A DNA stretch of 8,213 nucleotides from a bacterium. Its GTDB lineage: Bacteria > Chlamydiota > Chlamydiia > Chlamydiales > 2-12-FULL-49-11. A program made the position numbers and the translations under genes. Location: positions 1 through 8,213 of the forward strand of contig JAHZKV010000124.1 in assembly GCA_022600215.1 (NCBI GenBank). The letters are read 5' to 3'. This document shows positions 1 through 7,503 of this stretch, one piece after another (positions within the stretch are counted from its first letter, which is position 1; every line of letters starts with the position of its first letter). The notes beneath the pieces were generated by a model. The model was not told the DNA's origin. It made no database searches and worked only from the letters and a program-made list of their open reading frames with translations.

Positions 1-2585
1 TGAAAAGCTTTTGCTAGGCCCGCTGCATTTTGTCCTGATCCACGAGCAACCATCTCTGAACCGCCACCTTTTCCATCGACGAGGGGAAGCATCTCATTGA
101 GAAGTACTTTGGCAGATGGAATCGCTGTTGCGGATTTGGTTTTTTGGATCAAGATTTGGCAAGAGTCGCCATCTTTATTAGCTAAAACAATTATGCCATC
201 TTTTAATTTGCCAATGAGCTCTGTAGCAAAAGCTGGAAACTCTTTTTTATCCATGGAGACTTCTTTAGCAATATAGAAGTGATCACCTACGGGTTGTTTC
301 TCGTTAAGGAGATGTTTTGTAAGGTTCTCTATTTGCGCTTTACGAAGTTTTTTTAGGGCCGATTTCATTTCTTTGTGGTCAGCTAAATGTTTTTCTAAAG
401 TTCCTAGTACTTTTGCTTCAGGAGCGTTTAGCTCTTTGCAGATACTTTTTAGGAGAGCTTCTTTTTCATACATAAAATTGATGGCAGCCTGAGCAGTTAC
501 CGCTTCAATACGACGCACGCCTGCTGATACAGAAGATTCTTTGGTGATGCGGAAAAGGCCAATTTCGCTCGTGTTTTTGATGTGTGTTCCGCCGCAAAGT
601 TCTTTGGAAAAATCGCCAACAGATACCATGCGAACAGTGTCGCTATATTTTTCTCCAAAGAGCTGTTTGATATCTTTTCTTTTTTGTACATCAGTATAAG
701 ACATCTCTTTGATAGTAACATCGTGCCCTTCTAAAATGGCGTGGTTGATCATATTTTCTACTCGGAAAATATCATCATCACTCATTTTTTCGTGGTGATT
801 GAAGTCAAGGCGTAGTCCATCTGGTGAGACAAACGATCCGGCTTGGGTGATATGCGATCCAAGGACTTGTTCTAATGCAAAGTGTAGCATATGAGTGGCG
901 GTATGATTTTTTTCCGTATGCTTTCTTGGGTTTATTTCTACTTCCGCGTTGACGGGCTCGCCAACAATTAAAGTTCCAGACTCCACTTTTCCGTGGTGCA
1001 AGAAAACTCCTGTATAAGGGGAGGTGCAATCTGCTACATGAAATTTTGCGCGGTGGTGAGAGAGGTTTCCTAGGTCACCTTTTTGTCCTCCCATTTCTGC
1101 GTAAAAGGGGGTTGTATTGAGTAAGATGGCTCCTTTTTCACCCTCTTTCAATGCCTTTACAAATTCACCATTGTGGAAGATACCGATAATGGTTCCTTCT
1201 GCATGAAGAGTGTCGCGTAAGAAGGTACTCTTCCCATGTTTTTCGACAAATTCTGGGAAAATATCTAAGTTTACTTCTCTATCGTGTGCTTTGTGTGCTT
1301 TTTTCGATTTTTCTTTTGCTTCTTGCTCTAAAATTGCAAAGGTATCGAGGTTTACTTCTAGGTGGTGGTCTTTTGCAAGGAGGCAAATCTCTTCAATAGG
1401 GAATCCGAAGGTATCTTTTAGGGTAAAAGCGTCTTTCCCAGAAATTTCTTTGACATCAGACTCTTTTGCTTTTTCGATGATAGCAGCTAAAATGTTTCCG
1501 CCACGAGAAAGGGTTTTATGAAAACTTTCCTCTTCTTTGGTAAGGAGATCTGCAATTCGTTGCCTGCTTTCGACAATTTCTGGGTAGTCCTCGCCCATTT
1601 CTGCAACGAGTGTTGGGATAAGCTTTGCCAAGAATGGTTTGTTAATGGATAGCTGTCTTCCATAACGAACAGCACGACGAATAATTTTTCTTAGTACATA
1701 TCCCCGCTCGACGTTAGAAGGAATAGCGCCATCTGCGATAGCGAAAGAGAGGGAGCGAAGGTGATCAGCAATCACATGGTAGGCAGCTTTATTCTCTAAA
1801 TAGGGGGTTGTGGACAGGGTTCCTATCTTTTGGATGATTGCCTGAAAAATATTGGTTTCAAACACAGAATCTTTTCCTTCCAGAAGGGCTGCTACTCTTT
1901 CTAATCCAAGTCCGGTGTCAATACAAGGGGAGGGGAGTTTTGTTGTGGTACCATCTTTTGCGGTGCTGTATTCCATGAATACTAAATTCCAAAATTCGAC
2001 AAAGCGGTGACCATCTGGATCTTCTGCGGGGCTTTTGTAGTTACCAAAAGCATCTCCTTTATCAAAGTATAATTCCGTGCAAGGTCCATTTGGTCCTGTA
2101 TCTCCCATAGACCAGTAGTTGTCTTCTTTGCCCATAAAACAAATTTGATCTTCAGGTAGGTAAGATTTCCAAAGTTCAAAAGTTTCTAAGTCTTCTTTGT
2201 ATACGGAGACAAATATTTTTTTTGGATCAAACCCAAGCACGCTGCAGGTAACTTCAAAAGCCATTTCGATAGCTTCCTTTTTAAAGTAGGCCCCAAAAGA
2301 GAAGTTGCCAAGCATTTCAAAAAAGGTGAGGTGGCGGTTGGTGTGGCCGACGTTATCTAGATCATTGTGTTTGCCGCCAACGCGAATGCATTTTTGTGCA
2401 GTAGTCATTTTGGAGTAAGGCGCTTTTTTCTCTCCCAAAAAATACTCTTTAAACTGATTCATCCCTGCGTTGACAAACAGAAGAGTTTTATCGTTAAAAG
2501 GAATGGTCTTGGAGGAGGGGGATATTTTGTGTTCTTTATCCTCAAATGCTTTTAAGAACTTTTTTTTAATTTCTTGCGTTTTCAT
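1..2585 (-). CDS. alaS: Alanyl-tRNA synthetase, C-terminus cut by window edge
   Basis: This gene attaches alanine to tRNA-Ala in the cytoplasm and clears mischarged Ser/Gly-tRNA-Ala. The frame is open from an ATG at 2585 down to base 1, giving 861 residues without a stop. Bacterial AlaS is usually about 875, so only some 15 residues are missing. Visible in order: class II motif 1 (LLFVNAGMNQFK, residues 35-46); motif 2 region (KCIRVGGKHNDLDNVG onward, 65-97); motif 3 (DTGLGLERVA, 223-232); the tRNA-recognition helix beginning SNVERGYVLR (from 290); the editing-site zinc ligands HTATH (H561, H565) and CGGTH (C664, H668); and the C-Ala glycine motif DGKGGG (837-842). These positions lie within three residues of the E. 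coli ones I remember. It is divergent from the transketolase gene, 76 bases away. In Chlamydia trachomatis mfd lies downstream of alaS, which would fall outside this window (from memory). The ribosome site before the ATG is weak (GGAAAA). Nothing looks degraded. Confidence 0.97.
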   Translation of the reverse strand, partial: MKTQEIKKKFLKAFEDKEHKISPSSKTIPFNDKTLLFVNAGMNQFKEYFLGEKKAPYSKMTTAQKCIRVGGKHNDLDNVGHTNRHLTFFEMLGNFSFGAYFKKEAIEMAFEVTCSVLGFDPKKIFVSVYKEDLETFELWKSYLPEDQICFMGKEDNYWSMGDTGPNGPCTELYFDKGDAFGNYKSPAEDPDGHRFVEFWNLVFMEYSTAKDGTTTKLPSPCIDTGLGLERVAALLEGKDSVFETNIFQAIIQKIGTLSTTPYLENKAAYHVIADHLRSLSFAIADGAIPSNVERGYVLRKIIRRAVRYGRQLSINKPFLAKLIPTLVAEMGEDYPEIVESRQRIADLLTKEEESFHKTLSRGGNILAAIIEKAKESDVKEISGKDAFTLKDTFGFPIEEICLLAKDHHLEVNLDTFAILEQEAKEKSKKAHKAHDREVNLDIFPEFVEKHGKSTFLRDTLHAEGTIIGIFHNGEFVKALKEGEKGAILLNTTPFYAEMGGQKGDLGNLSHHRAKFHVADCTSPYTGVFLHHGKVESGTLIVGEPVNAEVEINPRKHTEKNHTATHMLHFALEQVLGSHITQAGSFVSPDGLRLDFNHHEKMSDDDIFRVENMINHAILEGHDVTIKEMSYTDVQKRKDIKQLFGEKYSDTVRMVSVGDFSKELCGGTHIKNTSEIGLFRITKESSVSAGVRRIEAVTAQAAINFMYEKEALLKSICKELNAPEAKVLGTLEKHLADHKEMKSALKKLRKAQIENLTKHLLNEKQPVGDHFYIAKEVSMDKKEFPAFATELIGKLKDGIIVLANKDGDSCQILIQKTKSATAIPSAKVLLNEMLPLVDGKGGGSEMVARGSGQNAAGLAKAF

Positions 2586-2661
2586 TAGCAATTTTCCATG
2601 TTTTAAAATAGAATACAGGATAACGTAAAAAAATTAGAATGGCAAGGGCGGAAGCATCATT
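2586..2661. promoter_or_regulatory. Divergent alaS / transketolase control region
   Basis: These 76 AT-rich bases separate two divergent starts, so both promoters must lie here or inside the genes. For the plus strand, TAGAAT at 2609-2614 is a plausible -10 box, with a weak TTAGCA at 2585-2590 as -35 (18-base spacing). A second TAGAAT at 2635-2640 sits too close to the start to be a strong candidate. The transketolase ribosome site is GGAAG at 2650-2654, 7 bases before the ATG. No T-box or other leader structure for alaS fits in so short a space. The region's role follows from gene orientation; the box assignments are guesses. Confidence 0.4.
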
Positions 2662-4686
2662 ATGGAGAAAAAACAAAAAGAAATTTTTGAACAAGTTGCA
2701 AATACAATTAGAGGACTCTCTATTGATGGAGTGCAAAAAGCAAATTCTGGCCACCCCGGGCTACCACTTGGTTGTGGGGAAATTGGTGCAGCGCTGTGGG
2801 GAGCATTTCTTCGCTTTGATTCTACCGATGAAGACGCTATTTGGAGAGATCATTTTGTCCTTTCTGCGGGGCATGGTTCGATGTTTTTGTATTCTGCTCT
2901 TCACTTAGCGGGATATGATGTTTCGCTCGATGATTTAAAGAATTTCCGTCAAAAAGGATCTAAAACACCTGGGCACCCTGAAGCGCTCGACACAGAAGGG
3001 GTGGAGGTTACTACTGGACCGCTCGGGCAGGGGGTAGCCAATGCTGTTGGGATGGCTCTTGGTTTAAAAGTTCTTGGACAGAAGTACAACCGTGAAGGAT
3101 TCCCTATTTATGATAATAAGGTGATTGCGCTTGCTGGGGATGGATGCTTGATGGAGGGAGTGTCGCATGAGGCCTCTTCTCTTGCGGGACATCTTTGCTT
3201 GGATAACTTTATTTTACTGTATGATCGTAATAATATTACCCTTGATGGGGCATTTAGTGATTCTTGTAGTGATGATGACGTGCAGCGCTATAAATCTTAC
3301 GGTTTTGATGTGGTGGAGATTGAAAATGCAAATGATATGGCAGAAGTCTATGAAGTGCTAATGTCCTTGCGAGAAGATCAAAAAAGACCAACACTGGTAG
3401 TTTGTAATACCGTAATTGGTTTTGGTTCTCCAAATAAGGCGGGAACGCATAAAGTTCACGGTTCACCTCTTGGTGAAGAAGAAGTGGCCGCGACAAAAAA
3501 AGCCCTTGGTTTACCTAGTGAGAGCTTTTTTGTTCCTGCAGATGTAAAAGATTTTTTCAGTGAAGTAAATGCAAGGCAAAAAAAGTATAAGCTCAAGTAT
3601 GAGCAGATGTTTGCTAGTTACAAAAATACATACCCTGAACTTGCAAAAGAAATTGAAACTCGAAAAGATCACTCTCTCCCAAAAGAGCTGAAGAAAGAGT
3701 TGATGGATATCACTTTTGAAGAAAAAATTGGTGGAAGAAAAGCAAGTAGCGCTGCGATACAAGTAATTGCAAAACACTATCCCGCACTAATTGGTGGTTC
3801 TGCTGATCTTTCTGGTTCTGATTGTACAAAACTAGAAGATTTTGGAATTATCAATCGAGCGCAGTTTGACGGAAGAAATATTAAGTACGGCGTTCGGGAA
3901 TTTGCAATGGCGGCGATGGCAAATGGTATCTCCACTGTTCATTTACGACCATTTACTGGAACATTTCTTTGCTTTTCTGATTATATGAGAAATGCTATTC
4001 GTTTAGCTTCTCTTTCAAAGCATTCTACCATATTTGTATTTACTCACGATTCGATCTTTTTAGGTGAAGATGGTCCAACGCACCAACCGGTGGAGCATGT
4101 AGCGTCCCTTCGCGCTATGCCAGGGCTTGATGTATTTCGACCAGGTGATGCTCACGAAGCAGTGGGTTCGTGGTGGGTAGCCCTTCATAAAAAAGAAGGA
4201 CCATCGGTGTTGATTTTTACAAGACAAAATCTTCCAACTCTTGAAGAGACAAAAAAGGATTATGAGGAAACTGTTGCGAAAGGTGCTTATATTTTGATAG
4301 AAGAGGACAAGAGTCGCCCTATCGATATAACGTTGATTGGAACAGGATCTGAATTGCATTTAGCAAAAGAAGTTCATGCAACCCTTTCTTCAGATAAGTT
4401 CAATAAAAATGTACGTACCGTTTCGATGCCTTGTATGGATATTTTTGAAAGGCAAGATAAGAGCTATAAAGAGAGTGTTCTTCCGAGAAAAGCTGGTTTA
4501 GTTGTTTCTATAGAATCAGGAACATCTTTTGGATGGGAGCGTTATACAGGAAGAAATGGGGTAAATATAAGTGTGGATACATTTGGTAAATCAGAGCCGA
4601 TCGAAGATCTACAGCAAGACTTTGGATTTACCGTAGACTCAGTGGTGGAGCAAATTGTCACATCTTTGCAAACTGTTAGTCACTAG
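2662..4686 (+). CDS. tkt: Transketolase, complete
   Basis: This thiamine-diphosphate enzyme moves two-carbon ketol units between sugar phosphates in the non-oxidative pentose phosphate pathway (cytoplasm). At 674 residues it has normal bacterial length. The N-terminal cofactor domain shows SGHPG with H31; TTGPLGQG; and the GDG...N motif, with G159-D160-G161 followed by CLMEG, and N190 in YDRNN as metal and cofactor ligands. The pyrimidine domain has GVREF with the catalytic E413 and GEDGPTHQPVE with H474. R521 in FTRQN matches the phosphate-binding arginine. The C-terminal domain (about 540-674) is present, with GIGTGSE-like loop IGTGSE and SIESG. The ATG at 2662 is supported by GGAAG seven bases upstream and by alignment of the first helix. 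An earlier ATG at 2639 is in another frame. The last 32 bases also encode the start of the next gene, which suggests cotranscription. In chlamydiae the gene is often named tktB; no pathway partners are nearby. Confidence 0.97.
   Translation: MEKKQKEIFEQVANTIRGLSIDGVQKANSGHPGLPLGCGEIGAALWGAFLRFDSTDEDAIWRDHFVLSAGHGSMFLYSALHLAGYDVSLDDLKNFRQKGSKTPGHPEALDTEGVEVTTGPLGQGVANAVGMALGLKVLGQKYNREGFPIYDNKVIALAGDGCLMEGVSHEASSLAGHLCLDNFILLYDRNNITLDGAFSDSCSDDDVQRYKSYGFDVVEIENANDMAEVYEVLMSLREDQKRPTLVVCNTVIGFGSPNKAGTHKVHGSPLGEEEVAATKKALGLPSESFFVPADVKDFFSEVNARQKKYKLKYEQMFASYKNTYPELAKEIETRKDHSLPKELKKELMDITFEEKIGGRKASSAAIQVIAKHYPALIGGSADLSGSDCTKLEDFGIINRAQFDGRNIKYGVREFAMAAMANGISTVHLRPFTGTFLCFSDYMRNAIRLASLSKHSTIFVFTHDSIFLGEDGPTHQPVEHVASLRAMPGLDVFRPGDAHEAVGSWWVALHKKEGPSVLIFTRQNLPTLEETKKDYEETVAKGAYILIEEDKSRPIDITLIGTGSELHLAKEVHATLSSDKFNKNVRTVSMPCMDIFERQDKSYKESVLPRKAGLVVSIESGTSFGWERYTGRNGVNISVDTFGKSEPIEDLQQDFGFTVDSVVEQIVTSLQTVSH
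4647..4650 (+). promoter_or_regulatory. Ribosome site deciding a TTG start
   Basis: GGAG (within GGTGGAG, 4644-4650) lies inside the 3' end of the transketolase gene, four bases before a TTG at 4655. The spacing is a little short. It still supports starting the following gene here, because this start gives a complete signal peptide whereas any later start would cut into it. Confidence 0.5.
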
Positions 4687-5701
4687 CCTAAGTCTTTGGC
4701 TCCCTCTTTTTGCAGTGATTGAGATTCCAGTGGATCCTGCTCAGCGCTACAATTCCACCGCCAATTATGCTAATCGACCAATTTATTTTTTGCTTGTGAA
4801 GAACACCGATGGTTCTGTTTCGATGCAAGTTTCTCCTCCGCCATTTTATCCACAAGATGCATCTATTGTAAATAGTGGTATTGCAATTATTAATTGCGAT
4901 GAGGTGGTAAAAGAATATACTGCCGCAGAAGTAGCAGCAGCTACCACAGAGAACATTACTTTTACCGTAAGAGCTTCCCCAAATGTAAATTTAAATGCTG
5001 GTTATGCGATGTACGCAACGCTGTATCAATGGCTGGTAAATTTTGATCCAAGAAGTACAGAGTATTATCACTTGCAAGGTGTGGATATTGAATCTATGAG
5101 CTTAAATGGATTATATGTTCCTGATTTAAATAGTAACAATGGCATTTTTTCTATTTTCTTTGAGGCAAAAGATATGATTAAATGGGTCTCTGCACAAGAG
5201 GGAGCTTTTTTGTCAGAAAGTTTAATAGATAATGCCTATTATCGTACCACCTTAGGAAATAATCCTTCCTCCCAAGATTTTACTTTTGAAGTGGATTTTA
5301 CAAGGATTTCTGAGTTAACGGACGGAGTCTATCAATTTTATTTGTTCATTCAGATGAGTGAAATTCCTACCTCCACTACTTTTTTGGAGGAAATAACAGA
5401 ATATTCTGCGGTTCAGGCAACACAGGTTGGGTATTTGTACAATAGTGTATTGGGTGTGAATGCATATTTAATTGGAAATAACGCTCTATATGATCCACTG
5501 CCTGCCGATCAAACAATTCTACACGCCAATCGAACTTTTTTGATCAATGAATTCAACCGCACACTAGATGCTATGGAGACACAGTGGACGGCCTATTCCC
5601 AGCAAAGTGGTCTATCGCCTGATGAACAAACACTAATTTCTGAGATGCTTACTTTTATCTCTACTGCACGAGCTCTTTCTGCAAATTTTGCTCTAACTTA
5701 A
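4655..5701 (+). CDS. Exported protein of unknown function (348 aa)
   Basis: I do not recognise this family. The TTG at 4655 gives a signal-peptide-like N-terminus: a short n-region (SHLCK), a hydrophobic core of roughly residues 7-20 (LLVTSLSLWLPLFA), and possible cleavage near residue 20. The mature part to about residue 240 is rich in alternating hydrophobic, Thr, Asn and Tyr residues, as in beta-sandwich or surface proteins. It contains DFTFEVDF, followed by DGVYQFYLFIQ (223-233), which resembles the closing strands of the three small exported proteins further right. The last 60 residues (about 288-345) look helical and amphipathic, unlike those proteins. The only cysteines are C5 in the signal and C81, so there is no internal disulphide. 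It overlaps the transketolase gene by 32 bases at its start and bioD, on the other strand, by 41 bases at its end. A periplasmic or outer-surface location is inferred; function is unknown. Continuous coding over 1 kb makes a spurious frame unlikely. Confidence 0.8.
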   Translation: MSHLCKLLVTSLSLWLPLFAVIEIPVDPAQRYNSTANYANRPIYFLLVKNTDGSVSMQVSPPPFYPQDASIVNSGIAIINCDEVVKEYTAAEVAAATTENITFTVRASPNVNLNAGYAMYATLYQWLVNFDPRSTEYYHLQGVDIESMSLNGLYVPDLNSNNGIFSIFFEAKDMIKWVSAQEGAFLSESLIDNAYYRTTLGNNPSSQDFTFEVDFTRISELTDGVYQFYLFIQMSEIPTSTTFLEEITEYSAVQATQVGYLYNSVLGVNAYLIGNNALYDPLPADQTILHANRTFLINEFNRTLDAMETQWTAYSQQSGLSPDEQTLISEMLTFISTARALSANFALT

Positions 5702-6308
5702 AGAGGGAGTGAAAAGCATCTGTAAGTGTTTGCTTCGTGATATGTTCAAGGTGATCAAGCTCAAAGATATTTGGGATTTTACAGTAGTCTTTGAAGGTCT
5801 CCATCAAGATAGGGTCTTTTGTTCCATTGATAACTACTCCAAAGATTTCAATCCCTTTGCTTTGTAATTGTTTTAATGATAGGAGCGCTTGGTTGATAGC
5901 TCCTTTTGAGTTTTTTACTACCAATAAAACAGGAACATTTAAATCTGCAATATAATCCACTTGAAAGTAATCTCCATAAACGGGCGAGAGCACTCCCTCT
6001 GTTCCTTCAATAATTAAATTAGTGAAATCCCCCTCTACCTTTTTACTTAAAAGTTCCTCAATATCTATGCTGGTATGCTGCGCACTTGGATCGTGAGCGT
6101 CGGTAAATCGGTAGAACTCTTCAAAAAAATGATCTTTTGAAAAGCCTGTGATGGTGTGTATCCATTCGGTATCGGTATAAGGAGAGATGCCGCACTGGAT
6201 AGGTTTCAGATAGTGAGCGTTTAAACCAAGTGTTAAAATCGTGGATACAATCGTTTTTCCTACCCCTTGATCATTCCCAATTACGTAGAGTTTTTCTGGA
6301 AAGTTCAT
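5661..6308 (-). CDS. bioD: ATP-dependent dethiobiotin synthetase
   Basis: BioD closes the ureido ring of dethiobiotin from 7,8-diaminopelargonic acid, CO2 and ATP, the step before biotin synthase. The protein is 215 residues, slightly shorter than the usual 225 or so. It has a P-loop GNDQGVGKT (11-19; family form GTDTxVGKT), KPIQCG with K35 matching the substrate lysine, D46 in YTDTEW, an FTDAHDPSAQH segment (68-78) where others have a P-x-SPH loop, and IIEGTEGVLSPV with E101 matching the metal-binding glutamate. VNG at about 160 fits the nucleotide-base loop. Oddities: the usual EGAGG reads EGTEG and the P-loop has N and Q where Thr is common, so it is a divergent member. The ATG at 6308 has GAGG eight bases upstream. 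It stands alone, with no bioA, bioB or bioF beside it, and it diverges from an exported-protein gene. A related P-loop ATPase is a less likely alternative. Confidence 0.88.
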   Translation of the reverse strand: MNFPEKLYVIGNDQGVGKTIVSTILTLGLNAHYLKPIQCGISPYTDTEWIHTITGFSKDHFFEEFYRFTDAHDPSAQHTSIDIEELLSKKVEGDFTNLIIEGTEGVLSPVYGDYFQVDYIADLNVPVLLVVKNSKGAINQALLSLKQLQSKGIEIFGVVINGTKDPILMETFKDYCKIPNIFELDHLEHITKQTLTDAFHSLFKLEQNLQKELVQ

Positions 6309-6409
6309 GTGAATTACCTCGCGTTCAAGATTTTTAATACTGTACCACTTACTAGAATTTACAGATATTTTTTCTTTTCAAAAAAAGTTATTTCGTCCAA
6401 GGTGGATCT
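6309..6409. promoter_or_regulatory. Divergent bioD / exported-protein control region with T and A tracts
   Basis: These 101 AT-rich bases separate divergent starts. On the minus strand the bioD ribosome site is GAGG (6320-6317), with TATTAA (6339-6334) as a weak -10 candidate. On the plus strand TTTACA at 6358-6363 resembles a -35 box and TAGAAT at 6353-6358 resembles a -10 box. The two overlap, so they cannot serve the same promoter. Downstream lies an unbroken T6-C-T4-C-A7 run (6368-6386), then the ribosome site AAGGTGG (6399-6405) four bases before ATG 6410. I saw no BirA-type biotin operator. Promoter assignments are tentative. Confidence 0.4.
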
Positions 6410-6961
6410 ATGAAGCGCTACTTTTTATTAGGCATGACCTCTGTGTTATTACATGGAGAGTTTGTGACTGAAGGTAAATTCTTTGCACAAATTGCGGAAG
6501 TCTTTTCGATAACCCTTAGTGCAAACACTCTCTCTGCTGACCTTGGTGTATTAGGCACAGCAGGCATTATGGGCTCGTTTACCGCAACCCTCACCGACAC
6601 CACTGTGCCGCCACCTGATGGGGATAATTATGTGAGGATGTTTTCGGTAATTACAGACGCCGATGACAACTCTCAAATACAAATGATTCGAGTGACAAAT
6701 TTAGGTAGCACTCCCCCTGATCCTACTCCAGAGCCAAGAATTGATCTTTCAATATATGATGATTTAGATGCTTCTGGAAATCCTGTGGGAGGTGATGGCC
6801 GTCTGATAGATAATAATGTGAGTATCCGCACAAGAACTCGCGATGTAGGAAATACTTATACTAACGAGGTGCACACCTTAACTGTACATAACGCTTCTTT
6901 CAACTCAAGCTTGCAGGGCAATTATCGTACTACTCTATATTTTCAACTAGAGACCCCGTAA
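6410..6961 (+). CDS. Small exported beta-rich protein, family member 1 (183 aa)
   Basis: The function is unknown. ATG 6410 follows a good ribosome site (AAGGTGG). The N-terminus MKRYFLLGMTSVLLHG looks like a signal peptide, but its cleavage site is unclear. The mature protein is rich in Thr, Asp, Asn and Ser, has no cysteine, and has the strand-turn rhythm of a beta sandwich. Features shared with the two genes to the right: SITLSANTLS (33-42), a GTAG turn (49-52), IYDDLDASGNP (115-125, nearly the same as IYSSLDSSGAP in member 2), and the closing strand GNYRTTLYFQL (170-180). Its own feature is a proline-rich stretch (PPDPTPEP, 102-109), probably an exposed loop. The C-terminal G-x-Y then alternating hydrophobics recalls the last strand of spore-coat-U-like and fimbrial subunits. 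That is a resemblance in pattern only. It ends six bases from the stop of the convergent member 2. Confidence 0.8.
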   Translation: MKRYFLLGMTSVLLHGEFVTEGKFFAQIAEVFSITLSANTLSADLGVLGTAGIMGSFTATLTDTTVPPPDGDNYVRMFSVITDADDNSQIQMIRVTNLGSTPPDPTPEPRIDLSIYDDLDASGNPVGGDGRLIDNNVSIRTRTRDVGNTYTNEVHTLTVHNASFNSSLQGNYRTTLYFQLETP

Positions 6962-7000
6962 TTGGATTTAATCGGTCCAATAAAATTGGAAGTTTCCAAT
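6961..7000. repeat. Four alternating ATTGGA / TCCAAT hexamers at convergent gene ends
   Basis: ATTGGA (6961-6966), TCCAAT (6976-6981), ATTGGA (6985-6990) and TCCAAT (6995-7000) alternate within 40 bases. The last pair extends to ATTGGAA-GT-TTCCAAT. Neighbouring copies can pair in different ways (first with second, second with third over an AAA loop, third with fourth), giving mutually exclusive short hairpins. The array starts on the last base of the member 1 stop codon and runs through the stop and last codons of member 2. It may serve as the 3' end structure for both transcripts. It lacks a clear T-tract, so it is not a standard terminator. Confidence 0.5.
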
Positions 7001-7465
7001 AAATTGACCTGTTTTGGTGCTATTTTCTGGATCATCCACTACGCTGTAAGTAAGGGTGAATGTTTCATCTTCTACATCACCTGTTGTGGTGGTTATTGCA
7101 ACTGGATTGATTGTATCATCAAGTGGTGCTCCTGAGGAATCTAAGCTAGAGTAAATTTCTACCCTTGCTTGCTCCATGGAATCACTTGGCAACACCAATC
7201 GGAAGGTGTCTTCTATATATTCCATATTATCCATGTAAACGGTGCCGCCACCTACTCCTGTATTATCGAAAATATTGATCTCTACGGAGCCTAATTCATA
7301 TTCGGAGCCACCTGTGCCTGTGGAGAAATTAGCTTCATTAGAAATAGTATTTTGTGAGAGCATTACCAATCTTGTAGTTCCCACTGTACCATTTATTTCT
7401 ACGGAGTCGTCTGTAGAAAGAGGACTTTGAAGGAGAAAGAGTGGTAGAAGGTAGTATGGCCGCAT
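6968..7465 (-). CDS. Small exported beta-rich protein, family member 2 (165 aa)
   Basis: The function is unknown. Starting at ATG 7465 the N-terminus MRPYYLLPLFLLQS has a short hydrophobic core and could be a signal peptide, with cleavage near residues 17-18. The mature protein is acidic and Thr/Ser/Asn-rich, has no cysteine, and appears to be all beta. Shared blocks: LVMLSQNTIS (33-42), GTGG (50-53), LGSVEIN (58-64, compare LIGLVELN in member 3), VEIYSSLDSSGAP (102-114, compare member 1), TFTLTYSVVDD (135-145), and the closing strand TGQFIGNFQFYW (152-163). It is the shortest of the three and may be close to the minimal domain. No good ribosome site precedes the ATG; the nearest GGAG is about 17 bases away. 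An in-frame TAA upstream (24 bases before the ATG) rules out a much longer form. It lies just downstream of a terminator that should end member 3 transcripts, so it probably has its own promoter; GATAAT at 7494-7489 is a -10 candidate. Confidence 0.8.
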   Translation of the reverse strand: MRPYYLLPLFLLQSPLSTDDSVEINGTVGTTRLVMLSQNTISNEANFSTGTGGSEYELGSVEINIFDNTGVGGGTVYMDNMEYIEDTFRLVLPSDSMEQARVEIYSSLDSSGAPLDDTINPVAITTTTGDVEDETFTLTYSVVDDPENSTKTGQFIGNFQFYWTD

Positions 7466-7503
7466 TCTTGCAGTATCTACAGCTCCACATTATCTGTAAA
7501 TAC

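Noticed and set aside
497..2179. Several short open frames on both strands (for example 497-721, 805-1029, 1210-1521, 1487-1675, 1982-2179).
   Set aside because: All lie inside the continuous alaS frame, whose motifs are unambiguous; they show no domain or ribosome site of their own.
2639..2908. Open frame starting with an ATG 23 bases before the transketolase start.
   Set aside because: It is in a different frame from the transketolase, and its sequence is a frame-shifted shadow of that gene.
3254..4359. Minus-strand open frames within transketolase.
   Set aside because: They are antisense to an intact, motif-complete enzyme, with low-complexity translations and no ribosome site.
5673..5705. 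Nested CTCTTT/AAAGAG and GCAA/TTGC hairpin as a terminator for the convergent pair.
   Set aside because: The stems are short, the loop is long and there is no T-tract, so it is not strong enough to annotate as a terminator.
6309..6409. BirA-type biotin operator upstream of bioD.
   Set aside because: No inverted TTGTAAAC-like half-sites with the expected spacing were found.
7242..7430. Plus-strand open frame inside member 2.
   Set aside because: It is antisense to a gene supported by paralogue alignment; its proline/serine-rich translation is an artefact of the opposite strand.
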